A DNA stretch of 64,000 nucleotides. Origin: Nocardia harenae NBRC 108248. Its GTDB lineage: Bacteria; Actinomycetota; Actinomycetes; Mycobacteriales; Mycobacteriaceae. Under the pieces are notes generated by a model. It saw only the letters and a program-made list of their open reading frames with translations. It ran no database searches and was not told the DNA's origin. Positions 46,884 through 57,555 of the stretch are shown here, one piece after another; position 1 is the stretch's first letter, and each line of letters starts with the position of its first letter. Made by a program: the position numbers and the translations under genes. The stretch lies in NCBI RefSeq assembly GCF_001612885.1, contig NZ_BDBH01000005.1, positions 310,001 through 374,000 on the forward strand, read 5' to 3'.

Positions 46884-48695
46884 CTAGAACTCCTCCGCCA
46901 GCTCCATCCAGCGCTCCTCCGTGGTCGCTTTCTCGGCGCTGACCTGAACCAGCTCGGCGTTCAGCGTCGCCAGCCGGTCCGGCTCGGTGGCGGCGGCGAG
47001 CAGCGCGTCGTGCAGCGTGCGCTCGCGCTCGGTGAGCTTGTCCATCGCGCGCTCCAGCCGGGTCAGCTCCTTGCGGGCAGCGCGGTAGGCGGCCGGGTCG
47101 ACGGCCGGCTTCGGCTCCTCGGCCACCGGGGCCGCGGTCGCCTTCCTGGCAGGGGTGGCACCGAGCGCGGCCCGCTTGCGCAGGTACTCCTCGATGCCGC
47201 CGGGCAGGTTGGTGAGGCCGCCGTCGCCGAAGAGCGCCCAGGTGGAGTCGCAGATCCGCTCGATCAGGTAGCGGTCGTGGCTGATCACGACCAGCGTGCC
47301 CGCCCAGTTGTCGAGCAGGTCCTCCAGCTGCTGCAGGGTGTCGATGTCCAGGTCGTTGGTTGGCTCGTCGAGCAGCAGCACGTTCGGCTCGGCCATCAGG
47401 ATGCGGGTGAGCTGCAACCGCCGCCGCTCGCCGCCGGAGAGGTCGCGGACGGGGGTGCGCTGGCGCGCGGCGCTGAAGCCGAGCCGCTCGGCGAGCTGCC
47501 CGGCGGAGAGCTCGTAGCCGTCGCCGAGCTCGATGCGCTGGGCGACCTGCTGCACCGCCTCCAGCACCCGCATCTCGACCGGCAGGTCGTCCAGCTCCTG
47601 GCGCAGCCAGCCGATCCGGACGGTCTGGCCCTGGATGCGCTTGCCCGCCGTCGGCTCGGCGTCGCCCGCGAGCGCGCGCAGCAGCGTGGTCTTGCCGCTG
47701 CCGTTCACCCCGACCAGGCCGACCCGTTCGCCGGGGGCCAGCCGCCAGGTGAGGTCGTGCAGCAACTCGCGGCCGTCCGGGGTGGCCAGCGCGACCTCCT
47801 CCAGCTCGACCACCACCCGGCCCAGCCGCTTGCGCGCGAAGCTCGCCAGCGAGACGCTGTCGCGCGGCTCGGGGACATCCGCGATCAGCGCCTCCGCGGC
47901 CTCCACCCGGTAGCGCGGCTTGGAGCTACGGGCCTGCGGGCCCCGGCGCAGCCAGGCCAGCTCCTTGCGGGCCAGGTTACGGCGGCGGGACTCGGAGGCG
48001 TCGGCCTGCCGCGCGCGCTCGGCGCGGGCGAAGATCCAGTCGCCGTAGCCGCCCTCGTAGCTCTCCACCTTGCCGCCGACGACCTCCCAGGTGCGGGTGG
48101 CGACGGTGTCGAGGAACCAGCGGTCGTGGGTGACGACGACGAGCGCGCTGCGCCGGGCCAGCAGGTGCTCGGCCAGCCACTGCACGCCCTCGACGTCGAG
48201 GTGGTTGGTCGGCTCGTCCAGGACGAGCAGGTCGAGCTCGCGGACCAGCGCGGCGGCCAGCGCGACCCGGCGGCGCTCGCCGCCGGAGAGCGCGTCCACC
48301 GGGGTCTCCAGGCCGAGCCCGGCGATGCCGATGCCATCCAGCACGCCGCGGATCCGCGGGTTGGCGGCGTACTCGTGCTCGGCCAGCTCGCCCGCGTGCG
48401 CGAAACCGGCCTCGTCCGCGAGCCCGGCCAGCACCACCGAGCCGACCGTTGCCCCCGCGGGCAGCACGCCGCGCTGGGTCACCACCGCCATGCGCAGCCC
48501 GCCCACCCTGCTCACCCGGCCCGCGTCCGGCGGCTCCAGCCCGGTCAGCACCTCGAGCAGGGTGGTCTTGCCGCCGCCGTTCAGGCCGACGACGCCGATC
48601 CGCTCCCCGGCGTGCACGCCGAGCGAGACGCCATCGAGCAGCGGCGTGATCCCGAAGCTCTTCGAGACCTGCTCCAGGTTGATCAGGTTGGACAT
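46884..48695 (-). CDS. ABC-F family ribosome-associated ATPase (Uup-like)
   Basis: 603-aa protein with two ABC domains and no membrane part. Walker A sites are GLNGGGKTT (about 37-45) and GVNGSGKTT (about 340-348); signatures are LSGGERRR (twice); each is followed by LDEPTNHLD or LDEPTNDLD, the ABC-F hallmark. An inter-domain linker contains SSKPRYRVEAAE, and a C-terminal coiled coil (about 530-600) is typical of Uup. ABC-F proteins act on translating ribosomes; some confer drug resistance, which cannot be judged here. The real ATG is at 48695; upstream open frame is antisense to ispE. Confidence 0.92.
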   Translation of the reverse strand: MSNLINLEQVSKSFGITPLLDGVSLGVHAGERIGVVGLNGGGKTTLLEVLTGLEPPDAGRVSRVGGLRMAVVTQRGVLPAGATVGSVVLAGLADEAGFAHAGELAEHEYAANPRIRGVLDGIGIAGLGLETPVDALSGGERRRVALAAALVRELDLLVLDEPTNHLDVEGVQWLAEHLLARRSALVVVTHDRWFLDTVATRTWEVVGGKVESYEGGYGDWIFARAERARQADASESRRRNLARKELAWLRRGPQARSSKPRYRVEAAEALIADVPEPRDSVSLASFARKRLGRVVVELEEVALATPDGRELLHDLTWRLAPGERVGLVGVNGSGKTTLLRALAGDAEPTAGKRIQGQTVRIGWLRQELDDLPVEMRVLEAVQQVAQRIELGDGYELSAGQLAERLGFSAARQRTPVRDLSGGERRRLQLTRILMAEPNVLLLDEPTNDLDIDTLQQLEDLLDNWAGTLVVISHDRYLIERICDSTWALFGDGGLTNLPGGIEEYLRKRAALGATPARKATAAPVAEEPKPAVDPAAYRAARKELTRLERAMDKLTERERTLHDALLAAATEPDRLATLNAELVQVSAEKATTEERWMELAEEF

Positions 48696-48780
48696 GGATC
48701 CTTCCGGGGACATGCGGGGAGGCCGACGGTCCAGATTACCGAGGGGCCGCTCGGCGCCGGTGGGCGCGGGGTTGCCGCGG

Positions 48781-49716
48781 TCAGTGCTGCTTCGCGTCCT
48801 CGGTGGGGACGATGCGCGCACCGGGGACGGGGCCGGCGGCGGTACGCACACTGCGGCAGACGCCCGCGCCCGCGAGTTCGGCGGCGACGGCGACCGCGGC
48901 GTCGGCACTCTCGCAGAGGAAGGCGCAGGTCGGGCCCGAGCCGGAGACGATGCCCGCGAGCGCGCCCGCGGTGACCCCGGCGCGCAGCGTGCGGCGCAGC
49001 TCCGGCGCGAGCGAGAGCGCCGCCGCCTGCATGTCGTTGCCGAGCAGCGGGGCGAGCGCGGCGGCGTCCCCGCCCGCGAGCGCCTGGATGAGCCACTGCG
49101 GCTCACCGAGCCGGGGCGGCTCGCCCTGCACGCGCAGCCGGTCCAGCTCGGCGAAGACGGCGGGCGTGGAGAGCCCGCCCCTGGCCAGCGCGAGCACCCA
49201 GTGGAAGGTATTCCTGGCCAGCACCGGAAGCAGCCGCTCGCCGCGGCCGGTGCCGAGCGCGGTGCCGCCGTGCAGTGCGAACGGCACATCGCTGCCGAGC
49301 TCGGCGGCGATACCGGCGAGCTCGTCGCGGCCGAGCCCGAGCTCCCACAGCGCGTCCAGCCCGACCAGCGCGGCCGCCGCGTCGGCGCTGCCGCCCGCCA
49401 TGCCGCCCGCCACCGGGATGCCCTTGCGGATGGCGATCTCCACCAGCGGCGCCCGCCCCGCGAGGTGCGCCAGCCGGACCGCCGCCTTCCAGACCAGGTT
49501 GGTGCGGTCGGTCGGGACTTCGGCGGCGCCCTCCCCGGAGACCTTCACGGTGAGCGAGCCCGCGGGGGTGATCCGGACGTCGTCGGTGAGCGAGAGCGCC
49601 TGGAAGACGGTGGTGAGATCGTGGTAGCCGTCCGGGCGTAGGTCGCCGATGCCGAGGTGCAGGTTCACCTTGGAGGGTGCGCGCACGGTGACTGGGCTCG
49701 GCACAACTGACAGCAC
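48781..49716 (-). CDS. ispE: 4-diphosphocytidyl-2-C-methyl-D-erythritol kinase IspE
   Basis: 311-aa GHMP kinase of the MEP isoprenoid pathway. Visible are [12 protein letters not shown] (about 13-24), [17 protein letters not shown] (the ATP loop, about 95-111) and [12 protein letters not shown] (about 258-269). GTG starts at 49716 and 49704 are both possible. It lies in the ksgA-rpfB neighbourhood as in M. tuberculosis, but here a two-gene copper unit separates it from ksgA. Confidence 0.94.
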   Translation of the reverse strand: MLSVVPSPVTVRAPSKVNLHLGIGDLRPDGYHDLTTVFQALSLTDDVRITPAGSLTVKVSGEGAAEVPTDRTNLVWKAAVRLAHLAGRAPLVEIAIRKGIPVAGGMAGGSADAAAALVGLDALWELGLGRDELAGIAAELGSDVPFALHGGTALGTGRGERLLPVLARNTFHWVLALARGGLSTPAVFAELDRLRVQGEPPRLGEPQWLIQALAGGDAAALAPLLGNDMQAAALSLAPELRRTLRAGVTAGALAGIVSGSGPTCAFLCESADAAVAVAAELAGAGVCRSVRTAAGPVPGARIVPTEDAKQH

Positions 49717-49775
49717 GGTAGCCGAGCCTAACCGGTGCCCCGGCCGGACGCCCGGCTCGCGCACATTGCGGTTCC

Positions 49776-49813
49776 ATACCGGGCGGGGGTATCCTCGGAC
49801 GAGGGATACCCCC
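49776..49813. promoter_or_regulatory. CsoR-like copper operator candidate
   Basis: ATACC(N7)GGTAT lies at 49776-49792, overlapped by the dyad GGGGGTATCC (49785-49794) / GGATACCCCC (49804-49813). GC-rich tracts ending in TATCC/GGATA resemble CsoR-type sites. It is 55-92 bp upstream of the CopZ-like gene. No csoR gene is in the window. Confidence 0.45.
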
Positions 49814-49867
49814 GGGCAGTATCACCGCCCCGGTAGCCGAACCCTTCCGACGAGCACAGGAGCCGAG

Positions 49868-50074
49868 ATGCCGAGCACCACCTACACCGTCACCGGAATG
49901 ACCTGCGGCCACTGCGCGGCCTCGGTGAAATCCGAGATCGGCAAGATCGACGGCGTCACCGGGGTGGACGTCGATCTGGAGTCCGGCGCGGTGCGGGTGG
50001 AGAGCAGCGCCGCGCTGAGCGACGATGCCGTGCTCGCCGCGGTGGACGAGGCCGGGTACGAGGTCGCGCGCTGA
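49868..50074 (+). CDS. copZ: CopZ-like heavy-metal-associated (HMA) copper chaperone
   Basis: 68-aa single-domain HMA protein. The metal-binding loop is MTCGHCAAS (Cys13 and Cys16), followed by the ferredoxin-like fold ending in EAGYEV. It should carry Cu(I) to a partner. A good ribosome site (CAGGAG) precedes the ATG. Its TGA overlaps the next ATG by one base (TGATG), coupling the two genes. No P-type ATPase lies adjacent. Confidence 0.92.
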   Translation: MPSTTYTVTGMTCGHCAASVKSEIGKIDGVTGVDVDLESGAVRVESSAALSDDAVLAAVDEAGYEVAR

Positions 50075-50952
50075 TGTCCGACCGGCTGAAGCTCGCCGGT
50101 TTCGGCGTCGCGCTGGTGGTGGTCTTCGCGGCGGCGCTCGGGATCGGCACGCTGGCGACGCCGGATTCCGCGCCCGCCGAGCCCGCCGCGACCGGGCTCG
50201 CCGACAGTGCAGGCGGCTACACGCTCACCCCGGTCGAGGCGCCGGGCACGCCGGGTACGCCGGGTACGCTGCGCTTCCGCATCACCGGCGGTGACGGCGC
50301 CGCGGTCACCCGCTTCGCCACCAGGCACGACGAGAAGCTGCACCTGATCGTGGTGCGCAGCGACGGGACCGGGTATCGGCACGTGCATCCGGCCATGGAC
50401 GCGGCGGGGGTGTGGTCCATCGACTGGAGCTGGGCCGAGCCGGGCAGCTACCGGGTCTTCGCCGACTTCGCGCCGGAGGGCGCCGATGAGCTGGTGCTCA
50501 GCCGCGCGGTCGAGGTAGCGGGCCCGGTCGCGCTGCAACCGCTGCCGCCGCCCGCCGCGGTGGCTCGGGTGGACGGGTACGAGGTCACGCTGACCGGTGA
50601 TCTGAGCACCGCCGGGAGCGAGCTGCGGTTCGCCGTTCGCCGCGACGGGGTGCCGGTCACCGATCTGGAGCCGTACCTCGGCGCGTACGCGCACCTGGTC
50701 GCGCTGCGCGCGGAAGACCTGGCCTACCTGCACGTACACCCCGAGGGCGAGGTGGGTCGCACCCCGCCGGGGCCGGAGGTGGCGTTCCACGCCGAGGCGC
50801 CGAGTACCGGGGACTACCGGCTCTACCTGGACTTCAAGCACGGAGGAGAGGAGCACACCGCGGAGTTCACCGCCTCGGTTGCCGAGCAGCCGTCCGATGA
50901 CGGGCACGACCACGAGCACGGAACGGGCTCCGGCGAGCACGGCCACGGGTAA
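50074..50952 (+). CDS. Membrane-anchored extracytoplasmic protein with His-rich C-terminus
   Basis: 292-aa protein with an N-terminal membrane/signal helix (FGVALVVVFAAALGIGTLA, about 9-27). Two similar beta-rich repeats follow: first LHLIVVRSDGTGYRHVHP (about 89-106), then AHLVALRAEDLAYLHVHP (about 206-223). A terminal tail is rich in His (GHDHEHG, GEHGHG). Paired HVHP motifs and the tail suggest metal binding outside the membrane. One-base overlap with copZ places it in copper handling. The exact role is unknown; similar genes neighbour actinobacterial copper loci. Confidence 0.75.
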   Translation: MSDRLKLAGFGVALVVVFAAALGIGTLATPDSAPAEPAATGLADSAGGYTLTPVEAPGTPGTPGTLRFRITGGDGAAVTRFATRHDEKLHLIVVRSDGTGYRHVHPAMDAAGVWSIDWSWAEPGSYRVFADFAPEGADELVLSRAVEVAGPVALQPLPPPAAVARVDGYEVTLTGDLSTAGSELRFAVRRDGVPVTDLEPYLGAYAHLVALRAEDLAYLHVHPEGEVGRTPPGPEVAFHAEAPSTGDYRLYLDFKHGGEEHTAEFTASVAEQPSDDGHDHEHGTGSGEHGHG

Positions 50953-51080
50953 GCACCCGCGGGCCGACCACCCGCAAGCCCGGCCCGGGCCGGGGTTGCC
51001 TGCCGCGACCGCGCGACCGGCACCCCTCGCGGGCGGCTCGCACGGCGGCGAGCGGCGGCTCTTCGGCCGCGAGGCCGGGT

Positions 51081-52052
51081 TCAGCCCTGCTCCGCCAGCC
51101 GGACGTAGGCGGCGGTATCCAGCGTCTCCCCGCGCGCGGCGGGATCGATCCCCGCCGCGCGCAACCGCCGCTCCGCCTCGGCGGCCGAACCCGCCCACCC
51201 GGCGAGCGCGGCCCGCAGCGTCTTGCGGCGCTGGGCGAAGGCGGCGTCGATCACCGGGAAGACCCGCGCGCGGTGCGCGGCATCGGTGGCCCACGGCGGC
51301 TCGGCGTAACGGTCCACCCGCACCAGCCCGGACTCCACCCGCGGCACCGGCCAGAACACCTGGGTACCGACCGCGCCGGCCCGGCGCACCGAGCCGAAGA
51401 ACCCCGCCTTCACCGACGGCACCCCGTACACCCGGCTCCCCGGCGCGGCCGCGAGCCGATCCGCCACCTCCGCCTGCACCATCACCAGCGCCGTCGTGAG
51501 CCCAGGCAGCTCGGCGAGCAGATGCAGCAGCACCGGCACCGCGACGTTGTACGGCAGGTTCGCCACCAGCGCGGTCGGCGCGGCAGGCAGCTCCCCCGCG
51601 CTCACCCGCAGCGCATCCGCCCGCACCACGTGCAGCCGCTCCGCGAGCCCGGGCGCGCGGTCGGCGACGGTGCCGGGCAGCGCCGCGGCGAGCGCCGGAT
51701 CGATCTCCACCGCGACCACGCTGTGCACCACGTCGAGCAGCGCCAGCGTCAGCGAGCCGAGCCCGGGGCCGACCTCGAGCACGGTGTCTCCCCGGCCCAC
51801 GCCCGCGGCGGCGACGATCCGCCGCACGGTATTGGCGTCGTGCACGAAGTTCTGGCCCAGCTGCTTGGTCGGCCGTATCCCGAACCGCTCGGCCAGCACC
51901 CGCACCTCGGCGGGGCCGAGCAGCGCCGCCTCGCCGCGCGCGACGCCCGCACCATCCGGTCGGTTGGCGCCGGGCGGCGCTACCGCGGGCTCCGCGTCGT
52001 CGCGGCCGGGATCATCGGCGGGAGCGGATGCGGTCGGTTCGGGTTCGGGCAC
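51081..52052 (-). CDS. ksgA: 16S rRNA dimethyladenosine transferase KsgA
   Basis: 323-aa methyltransferase that dimethylates two adenines near the 3' end of 16S r[13 protein letters not shown] (about 63-72) precedes the SAM site [14 protein letters not shown] (about 92-105); the catalytic NLPYNVAVP is at about 165-173. A 45-residue Ala/Pro/Asp-rich N-terminus is extra; an internal start is possible. It is 12 bp after rpfB on the same strand, as in M. tuberculosis. Confidence 0.95.
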   Translation of the reverse strand: MPEPEPTASAPADDPGRDDAEPAVAPPGANRPDGAGVARGEAALLGPAEVRVLAERFGIRPTKQLGQNFVHDANTVRRIVAAAGVGRGDTVLEVGPGLGSLTLALLDVVHSVVAVEIDPALAAALPGTVADRAPGLAERLHVVRADALRVSAGELPAAPTALVANLPYNVAVPVLLHLLAELPGLTTALVMVQAEVADRLAAAPGSRVYGVPSVKAGFFGSVRRAGAVGTQVFWPVPRVESGLVRVDRYAEPPWATDAAHRARVFPVIDAAFAQRRKTLRAALAGWAGSAAEAERRLRAAGIDPAARGETLDTAAYVRLAEQG

Positions 52053-52064
52053 CCGGGGAACCTA

Positions 52065-53216
<1,152 letters not shown>

Positions 53217-53258
53217 TCAGCCGCTCTCGGCAACCGCGTGAGTGTGAACAGCATCCTT

Positions 53259-53324
53259 CCAGGTCACGGCGCGATATCGGAGCCGCAGGTAGATAACGCC
53301 CTGATCGCGGTGAAAGTGACCTGG
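53259..53324 (-). promoter_or_regulatory. Inverted repeat in the rpfB 5' region, possible structured leader
   Basis: CCAGGTCAC and GTGACCTGG form a perfect 9-bp closing pair 48 bases apart, 64-129 bp upstream of the rpfB ATG. In M. tuberculosis the rpfB-ksgA transcript has a leader riboswitch or attenuator. I see no match to a named riboswitch class here. Confidence 0.4.
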
Positions 53325-53376
53325 GACACAGTACCGTTTTCGATCATGAAGCGCCGGAAACTCCGAAGATCGGCGG

Positions 53377-54207
53377 TTACCGCAGCCGGTACACCCGGCG
53401 GGCAGTGGCGGTGCTGATCTCGGCCAGCTCCGCCGGGTCATCGCCGCGCACCTCGGCCAGCGCGCGCACGGTGTACGGCAGGCAGTAGGACTCGTTCGGC
53501 GCGCCGCGGAACGGGTGCGGCGTCAGGTACGGCGCGTCGGTCTCCACCAGCAGCTGCGCCGCGGGCACCACCGTGGCCGCCTCGCGCAGCTCGTGCGCGT
53601 TCTTGAAGCTCACGGTGCCGGAGAAGCTCAGCACGTACCCCTCGGCCACGCAGGCCTGCGCCATGGCGGTGTCGCCGGAGAAGCAGTGGAAGATCACCGT
53701 CTCCGGGGCGCCCTCGTCGAGCAGGACGGTGAGCAGGTCGTGGTCGGCTTCCCGATTGTGGATCATGAGCGGCTTGCCGAGCCGCTTGGCCAGGTCGATG
53801 TGCCAGCGGAAGCCGTCGACCTGGGTGTCGACGTCGGCGCAGCCCTCCAGCTTGCCCGGCCAGTAGTAGTCGAGGCCGGTCTCGCCGACCGCGACCACCC
53901 GCGGGTCGGCGGCCAGCTGCTCGAGTTCCCGCTTCGCGGCCTCGTCGAGCGCGTTCGCGCGGGTCGGGTGCAGCGCGACCGCCGCGTAGACCCGGTCGTC
54001 CCAGTGCGCGGCCTCGACCGCGAAGCGCGCGGCGGCCAGATCGTCGGCGACCGTGACGATCGTCCCGACCCCGACCGCGGCGGCCCGGTCGACCAGCGCG
54101 GTGACGCCCGCGGGGTCGGTCGCGCCGCAGGCGTCGATGTGGGTGTGCGCGTCCACCAGCGGCGCGAGTGGTTCCGGGGGCGCGGGCGCGGGCCGGGTGC
54201 GGCTCAT
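53377..54207 (-). CDS. tatD: TatD-family metal-dependent DNase
   Basis: 276-aa TIM-barrel hydrolase. Metal ligands: DAHTHID (His21, His23), GETGLDYYW (Glu/Asp), [14 protein letters not shown] and [11 protein letters not shown]. Family members are 3'-5' exonucleases or D-aminoacyl-tRNA deacylase-like. It is divergent from metG with 62 bp between starts and precedes rpfB, the order seen in M. tuberculosis. Confidence 0.94.
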   Translation of the reverse strand: MSRTRPAPAPPEPLAPLVDAHTHIDACGATDPAGVTALVDRAAAVGVGTIVTVADDLAAARFAVEAAHWDDRVYAAVALHPTRANALDEAAKRELEQLAADPRVVAVGETGLDYYWPGKLEGCADVDTQVDGFRWHIDLAKRLGKPLMIHNREADHDLLTVLLDEGAPETVIFHCFSGDTAMAQACVAEGYVLSFSGTVSFKNAHELREAATVVPAAQLLVETDAPYLTPHPFRGAPNESYCLPYTVRALAEVRGDDPAELAEISTATARRVYRLR

Positions 54208-54269
54208 CGGGGGCTCCGGGCGATATCGAGGGGAAGCGGGGCGGGCACGCGCATTACAGTAGACACACC

Positions 54270-55805
54270 ATGAGCGAAGCCTTCTACCTCACCACGGCCA
54301 TCGCCTATCCGAACGGCGCACCGCACATCGGGCACGCGTACGAGTACATCTCGTCCGACGCGCTGGCCCGGTTCAAGCGGCTCGACGGATACGACGTCTT
54401 CTTCATGACCGGCACCGACGAGCACGGCCAGAAGATGCAGCAGACCGCGCAGGCCGAGGGCGTCCCGGTGGAGGAGCTCGCCGCGCGGAACTCCGATGTC
54501 TTCGAGGCCATGGACAAGGCGCTCGACATCTCCTACGACCGCTTCATCCGCACCACGGACGCCGACCATCTCGCGGCCAGCGTCGCCATCTGGGAGCGGA
54601 TGCTCGCCAGCGGCGACATCTACCTCGGCAACTACTCGGGCTGGTACTCGGTGCGCGACGAGGCGTTCTACACCGAGGAGGAGACGGTGCTGCGCGACGA
54701 CGGCACCCGCTACTCCGCCGAGACCAACACCCCGGTCACCTGGACCGAGGAGTCCAACTTCTTCTTCCGGCTCTCCGCCTACCAGGATCGGCTGCTCGCG
54801 CTCTACGAGGAGCACCCCGAGTTCATCGCCCCCGCGACCAGGCGCAACGAGATCGTCAGCTACGTCAAGGCCGGGCTCAAGGATCTCTCCATCTCGCGCA
54901 CCACCTTCGACTGGGGCGTCCCCGTGCCCGGCCACCCCGACCACGTCATGTACGTCTGGGTGGACGCGCTCACCAACTACCTCACCGGCGTCGGCTTCCC
55001 CGATACGGAATCCGAGTCCTATCGGCGCTTCTGGCCTGCCGATGTACATATCATCGGCAAGGACATCACCCGCTTCCACACCGTCTACTGGCCCGCCTTC
55101 CTGCTCTCCGCCGGGCTGGAGCTGCCGAAACGCGTTTTCGTGCACGGGTTCCTGTACAACAGGGGCGAGAAGATGTCGAAGTCGGTCGGCAATGTGGTCG
55201 ACCCGCTCGCCCTCGTCGACGCCTACGGCCTCGACGCGGTGCGCTTCTTCCTGCTCCGCGAGATCTCCTACGGGCAGGACGGGAACTACAGCCACGAGGC
55301 GATCGTCGGGCGGATCAATACCGATCTCGCCAACGAGTTCGGCAATCTGGTGCAGCGCAGCCTGAAGATGGTGGCTCGTGACTTCGCCTCCGTCGTCCCG
55401 GAGCCCGGTGCGTTCACCGCCGAGGATCAGGCGCTGCTCGATCGGGCCGGTGCGCTGCTCGAGCAGGTGCGCGCCGAATTCGACACGCAGCAGCTGCATC
55501 TCGCGCTGGAAGCGCTCTGGCTCACGCTCGGCGAGGCCAACAGGTACTTCTCGGCCCAGCAGCCGTGGGCGCTGGCCAAGGCCGGGGATACCGCCCGCGA
55601 GGGCACGGTCCTCTACGTCACGCTGGAGGTCGTGCGAATCGTCGCCATCCTCGTCCAGCCGGTGATCCCGGGTTCGGCGGGGCGCATTCTCGATCTCCTC
55701 GCCCAGCCGAACCGCACCTTCGCCGACATCGCGGCCCCCCTCGCCGCGGGCGTGCGGCTGCCCGAGCCGGAGGCCGTCTTCCCGCGCTACATCGAACCCA
55801 AGTAG
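54270..55805 (+). CDS. metG: Methionyl-tRNA synthetase
   Basis: 511-aa class I synthetase charging tRNA-Met. The HIGH motif is PHIGHAYEY (about 17-25), with TGTDEHGQK and the KMSKS motif [10 protein letters not shown] (about 297-306). The C-terminal anticodon domain ends without the dimerisation domain of longer bacterial forms, as in mycobacteria (519 aa). The ATG at 54270 is correct; the upstream frame overlaps tatD's start region. Confidence 0.97.
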   Translation: MSEAFYLTTAIAYPNGAPHIGHAYEYISSDALARFKRLDGYDVFFMTGTDEHGQKMQQTAQAEGVPVEELAARNSDVFEAMDKALDISYDRFIRTTDADHLAASVAIWERMLASGDIYLGNYSGWYSVRDEAFYTEEETVLRDDGTRYSAETNTPVTWTEESNFFFRLSAYQDRLLALYEEHPEFIAPATRRNEIVSYVKAGLKDLSISRTTFDWGVPVPGHPDHVMYVWVDALTNYLTGVGFPDTESESYRRFWPADVHIIGKDITRFHTVYWPAFLLSAGLELPKRVFVHGFLYNRGEKMSKSVGNVVDPLALVDAYGLDAVRFFLLREISYGQDGNYSHEAIVGRINTDLANEFGNLVQRSLKMVARDFASVVPEPGAFTAEDQALLDRAGALLEQVRAEFDTQQLHLALEALWLTLGEANRYFSAQQPWALAKAGDTAREGTVLYVTLEVVRIVAILVQPVIPGSAGRILDLLAQPNRTFADIAAPLAAGVRLPEPEAVFPRYIEPK

Positions 55806-55877
55806 CGGCGCAACCGCGGACCCGCGCCGGACCGCGCCGAGCGGTTTCCGCCCGGCACGCCGGCGAGAGTCCGCTAC
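55802..55877. terminator. Palindrome spanning the convergent metG end
   Basis: GTAGCGG (55802-55808) and CCGCTAC (55871-55877) contain both stop codons of the convergent genes. An inner AACCGC/GCGGTT pair lies at 55812-55817/55841-55846. It could act as a bidirectional terminator, without a U-tract. Confidence 0.35.
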
Positions 55878-56626
55878 TTCCAGGCGCCGAAGAGGCGATC
55901 GGCCTCCTTGGCCAACGCGGCCTGCAGGAACGGGCCGAAGCTGACGCGGGCGACTCCGGCGGCGGCCAGCTCCTTCAGGTTCGGCGCATCGGGGATGCCG
56001 ATGGCGTTGACCGGCTTGGGCAGCTCGGAGGTGAGGCGGCGGAGATCGGCGTCGCTGTGCCGCCCGACGGGGTAGAGGACGTCGGCTCCGGCGTCGACGG
56101 CGAGCTGGAGCCTGGCGATGGCGCGGTCGACGCGATCGCTCTCGTCACCGTCCTGGCGGAGGAAGAGGTCGGTGCGGGCATTGACCACGACGTGCACGCC
56201 CGCGGCGTCGGCGAACTGCCGCAGCCCGCGCACGAACTCGGCGTGCTCCTCGGCGCCGCGCAGCCGCTTGCCCTCGCTGTGCACCGTGTCCTCGATATTG
56301 AGGCCGATGGCCCCCGCCTCCAACAGCCCGTCGATGAGCTGGGCGGGCTCCAGGCCGTAGCCGGATTCGATGTCGACCGAGACCGGGACGTCCACGGAGT
56401 CGGTGATCTGCTTGGCGCGGGTGAGCAGCTCGGTGTAGCTCATGCCCTCGCCGTCGGGCCTGCCGATGGAGTCGGCGACCGGGTGGCTGCCGACGGTGAG
56501 CGCGGAGAAGCCCGCGGCGACGGCGACATTCGCGGACCACGCGTCCCACACGGTGGGCAGGACGGCGGGGGTGCCGGGGCGGTGCAGTTCCAGGAACGTC
56601 TTGGCCTTGCTCTCCAGAGAGGTCAT
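55874..56626 (-). CDS. Isocitrate lyase/PEP mutase superfamily protein
   Basis: 250-aa TIM-barrel protein of the PEP mutase/ICL superfamily. Visible are VLPTVWDAWSAN, PVSVDIESGYG (metal-binding Asp/Glu), GLNIEDTVHSEGK (about 110-122) and VVNARTD. It lacks the ICL catalytic KKCGH motif, so isocitrate lyase is unlikely; related proteins cleave or isomerise oxoacids or phosphonates. The precise reaction is unknown. It converges on metG and is read towards it from beside rsmI. Confidence 0.8.
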   Translation of the reverse strand: MTSLESKAKTFLELHRPGTPAVLPTVWDAWSANVAVAAGFSALTVGSHPVADSIGRPDGEGMSYTELLTRAKQITDSVDVPVSVDIESGYGLEPAQLIDGLLEAGAIGLNIEDTVHSEGKRLRGAEEHAEFVRGLRQFADAAGVHVVVNARTDLFLRQDGDESDRVDRAIARLQLAVDAGADVLYPVGRHSDADLRRLTSELPKPVNAIGIPDAPNLKELAAAGVARVSFGPFLQAALAKEADRLFGAWK

Positions 56627-56670
56627 GCCCCGATCATGCTTCGTCCGCGCGCTTCCCGCATACCCGCCGG

Positions 56671-57522
56671 TCAGGCGGGCGCGTCGGCGCGGCGGGCGGC
56701 GAGCACGGCGTCGTAGAGCGCGCGGCGGGGGGCGCCGGTCTCGGCGGCGAGGTCGGCGCAGGCGTCCTTGAGCCGGATGCCGGCCGCGACCCTGGCCTCG
56801 ACCTCGCCGACGAGGTCGGCGGGGTCGGCGGCGACCGGGGTGGCGCCCGCGAGCACCACGGTGATCTCGCCGCGGGCACCGTCGGCGGCCCAGGCGGCGA
56901 GCTCACCGAGGGTCCCGCGCACGACCTCCTCGTAGGTCTTGGTGAGCTCCCGGCAGACAGCGGCGCGGCGATCGGGGCCCAGCACCGCCACGGCATCGGC
57001 GAGGCAGCCGGCCAAGCGGTGCGGCGCCTCGAAGAAGACGCAGGCGCGGGCTTCGGTGCGCAGGGTGCCGAGCCACTCCCGGCGCGCGCCCTGCTTGCGC
57101 GGCGCGAAGCCGTCGAAGCAGAACCGCTCGACCGGGAGCGCGGAGAGCGCGAGCGCGGTGGTCACCGCGGAGGGGCCGGGCAGGCAGGTGACCGGGAGGT
57201 CGCGCTCGGCGCAGGCGGCGACGAGGCGGTAGCCGGGGTCGCTCACCGACGGCATGCCCGCGTCGGTGACCAGCAGCACCGTCTTGCCGTCCGCGATCTC
57301 GGCGAGCAGCGCGGGGATGCGCGCCGCCTCGACGTGGTCGTAGAAGCTCACCACCCGCCCGGTGATCTCGACGCCGAGCGCCTTGGCCAGCGAGCGGGTG
57401 CGCCTGGTGTCCTCGGCCGCCACCACCTCCGCCGCGCCGAGCGCGTCACGCAGCCGCTGCGAGGCGTCGCCGATCTCGCCCATCGGCGTCGCCGCCAGTA
57501 CCAGCCTGCCCGGTTCGGTCAC
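56671..57522 (-). CDS. rsmI: 16S rRNA (cytidine-2'-O) methyltransferase RsmI
   Basis: 283-aa tetrapyrrole-methylase-fold enzyme methylating C1402 of 16S rRNA. Visible are VLAATPMGEIGDASQR, AAEDTRRTRSL, SFYDH, LLVTDAGMPSVSDPGYRLV and FDGFAPRK. The GTG at 57522 is used. It is divergent from pmt with 33 bp between starts, as rsmI/pmt (Rv1003/Rv1002c) is in M. tuberculosis. The larger open frame upstream is antisense to pmt. Confidence 0.95.
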   Translation of the reverse strand: MTEPGRLVLAATPMGEIGDASQRLRDALGAAEVVAAEDTRRTRSLAKALGVEITGRVVSFYDHVEAARIPALLAEIADGKTVLLVTDAGMPSVSDPGYRLVAACAERDLPVTCLPGPSAVTTALALSALPVERFCFDGFAPRKQGARREWLGTLRTEARACVFFEAPHRLAGCLADAVAVLGPDRRAAVCRELTKTYEEVVRGTLGELAAWAADGARGEITVVLAGATPVAADPADLVGEVEARVAAGIRLKDACADLAAETGAPRRALYDAVLAARRADAPA

Positions 57523-57555
57523 GGTGCTCCATTCTCCACCGCCTACGATCGGGGC

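Noticed and set aside
49716..49734. IdeR-like sequence upstream of ispE (minus strand TTAGGCTCGGCTACCGTGC)
   Set aside because: Matches only about 12 of 19 positions, lacks dyad symmetry and overlaps the start codon of a housekeeping gene.
50953..51080. GC-rich gap resembling part of the structured repeat
   Set aside because: A GGCTCGCA-like segment occurs, but arms, spacing and the CCAAA end are absent.
55874..56626. Annotation as isocitrate lyase
   Set aside because: The ICL catalytic KKCGH motif is missing and the protein is about half the length of ICL.
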